Positions 14,665 to 14,762 of a stretch of DNA of 14,762 bases are shown piece by piece (position 1 is the first letter of the stretch; each line of letters opens with the position of its first letter). The DNA is taken from contig JAEDOC010000043.1 in NCBI GenBank assembly GCA_016302185.1, positions 1 to 14,762 on the forward strand, in the 5' to 3' direction. The notes beneath the pieces are model-generated. The model did not search any database, had not been told where the DNA came from, and saw only the letters and a list, made by a program, of their open reading frames with translations. The DNA is from Clostridium sp. Its GTDB lineage: Bacteria; Bacillota; Clostridia; Lachnospirales; Lachnospiraceae. A program made the position numbers and the translations under genes.

Positions 14665-14762
14665 GTCATTGTATAAGATTCGGCTGTTCTTGGGCTGTGG
14701 CATAGAAAAAAGGACGGGGCGGAATTGGCTTTACAGGAGCCAATTCCGGTTGCACCTAAGCC
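14665..14762. repeat. Diverged inverted copy of the palindrome's right arm (partial)
   Basis: Compared with the reverse complement of about 14240-14327, this stretch shares in order TCATTG, GATTCG, TGGCA, GGGGC, the hairpin with loop TTACAGG, and then GG-Y-TGCAC. The hairpin here (14721-14747) has arms GGAATTGGCT and AGCCAATTCC. Its outermost pair is G-C where the first copy has A-T, so pairing is kept. At least one single-base indel separates the copies, which argues against protein-level conservation. The copy continues beyond the window. Confidence 0.75.

Larger units (their letters stand above)
14009..14762. other. Gene-free region with nested inverted repeats
   Basis: The last 754 bases contain no open reading frame with recognisable content; those present overlap palindromic sequence or run antisense to atpC. 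The region is organised as a very long imperfect palindrome (about 14013-14458), a short AT-rich hairpin (14485-14502), a stretch of about 160 bases where I see nothing definite, and a diverged partial repeat copy that runs off the right edge (14665-14762). Confidence 0.75.

Noticed and set aside
14009..14762. CRISPR array or integron-type attachment sites
   Set aside because: There are no evenly spaced direct repeats with unique spacers, no cas or integrase gene, and the repeats are inverted, not direct.

Overview
The window carries two complete-looking rotary ATPase gene clusters arranged back to back. It suggests a member of the Bacillota, most likely a gut-type Clostridia/Lachnospiraceae. 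That placement is inference from the style of the F-type a, c and epsilon subunits, the strong AGGAGG ribosome binding sites and the moderate GC content; no rRNA or other marker gene is present.

Positions 1-6781 hold a V/A-type ATPase operon on the minus strand. Read in the direction of transcription it is E (6781-6221), a DUF2764-type protein in the place where subunit C usually sits (6208-5687), catalytic A (5673-3943), non-catalytic B (3931-2636), D (2623-2009), membrane subunit I/a (2012-171) and the rotor proteolipid K (151 onward, cut by the window edge). This is the compact order I associate with spirochaetes, chlamydiae and Bacteroidetes. It is not the Enterococcus/Clostridium-type ntpFIKECGABD order: no canonical C, F or G gene is seen. 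A well-formed promoter lies at 6836-6864, with a perfect inverted repeat straddling its -10 box.

Positions 6782-7115 are an AT-rich divergent intergenic region serving both clusters.

Positions 7116-14008 hold a standard F-type ATP synthase operon on the plus strand: atpI, atpB (a), atpE (c), atpF (b), atpH (delta), atpA (alpha), atpG (gamma), atpD (beta), atpC (epsilon). The c subunit keeps the sodium-type E-T-T-x-x-Y motif in helix 2. It also has a second carboxylate (Glu34) in helix 1 where Gln is usual, the two-carboxylate pattern described for the Fusobacterium nucleatum c-ring. The two machines could work together: the F-type enzyme making ATP from (or building) a sodium or proton gradient, the V-type enzyme pumping with ATP. 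Direction and ion are inference.

Positions 14009-14762 contain no convincing gene. They contain a very long imperfect palindrome (about 14013-14458, with a 43-bp perfect core in each arm) whose right arm carries an extra side hairpin. A diverged copy of that hairpin and its flank recurs in the opposite orientation at 14665-14762, running off the window. This looks like a dispersed structured repeat family and is the least explained part of the window.
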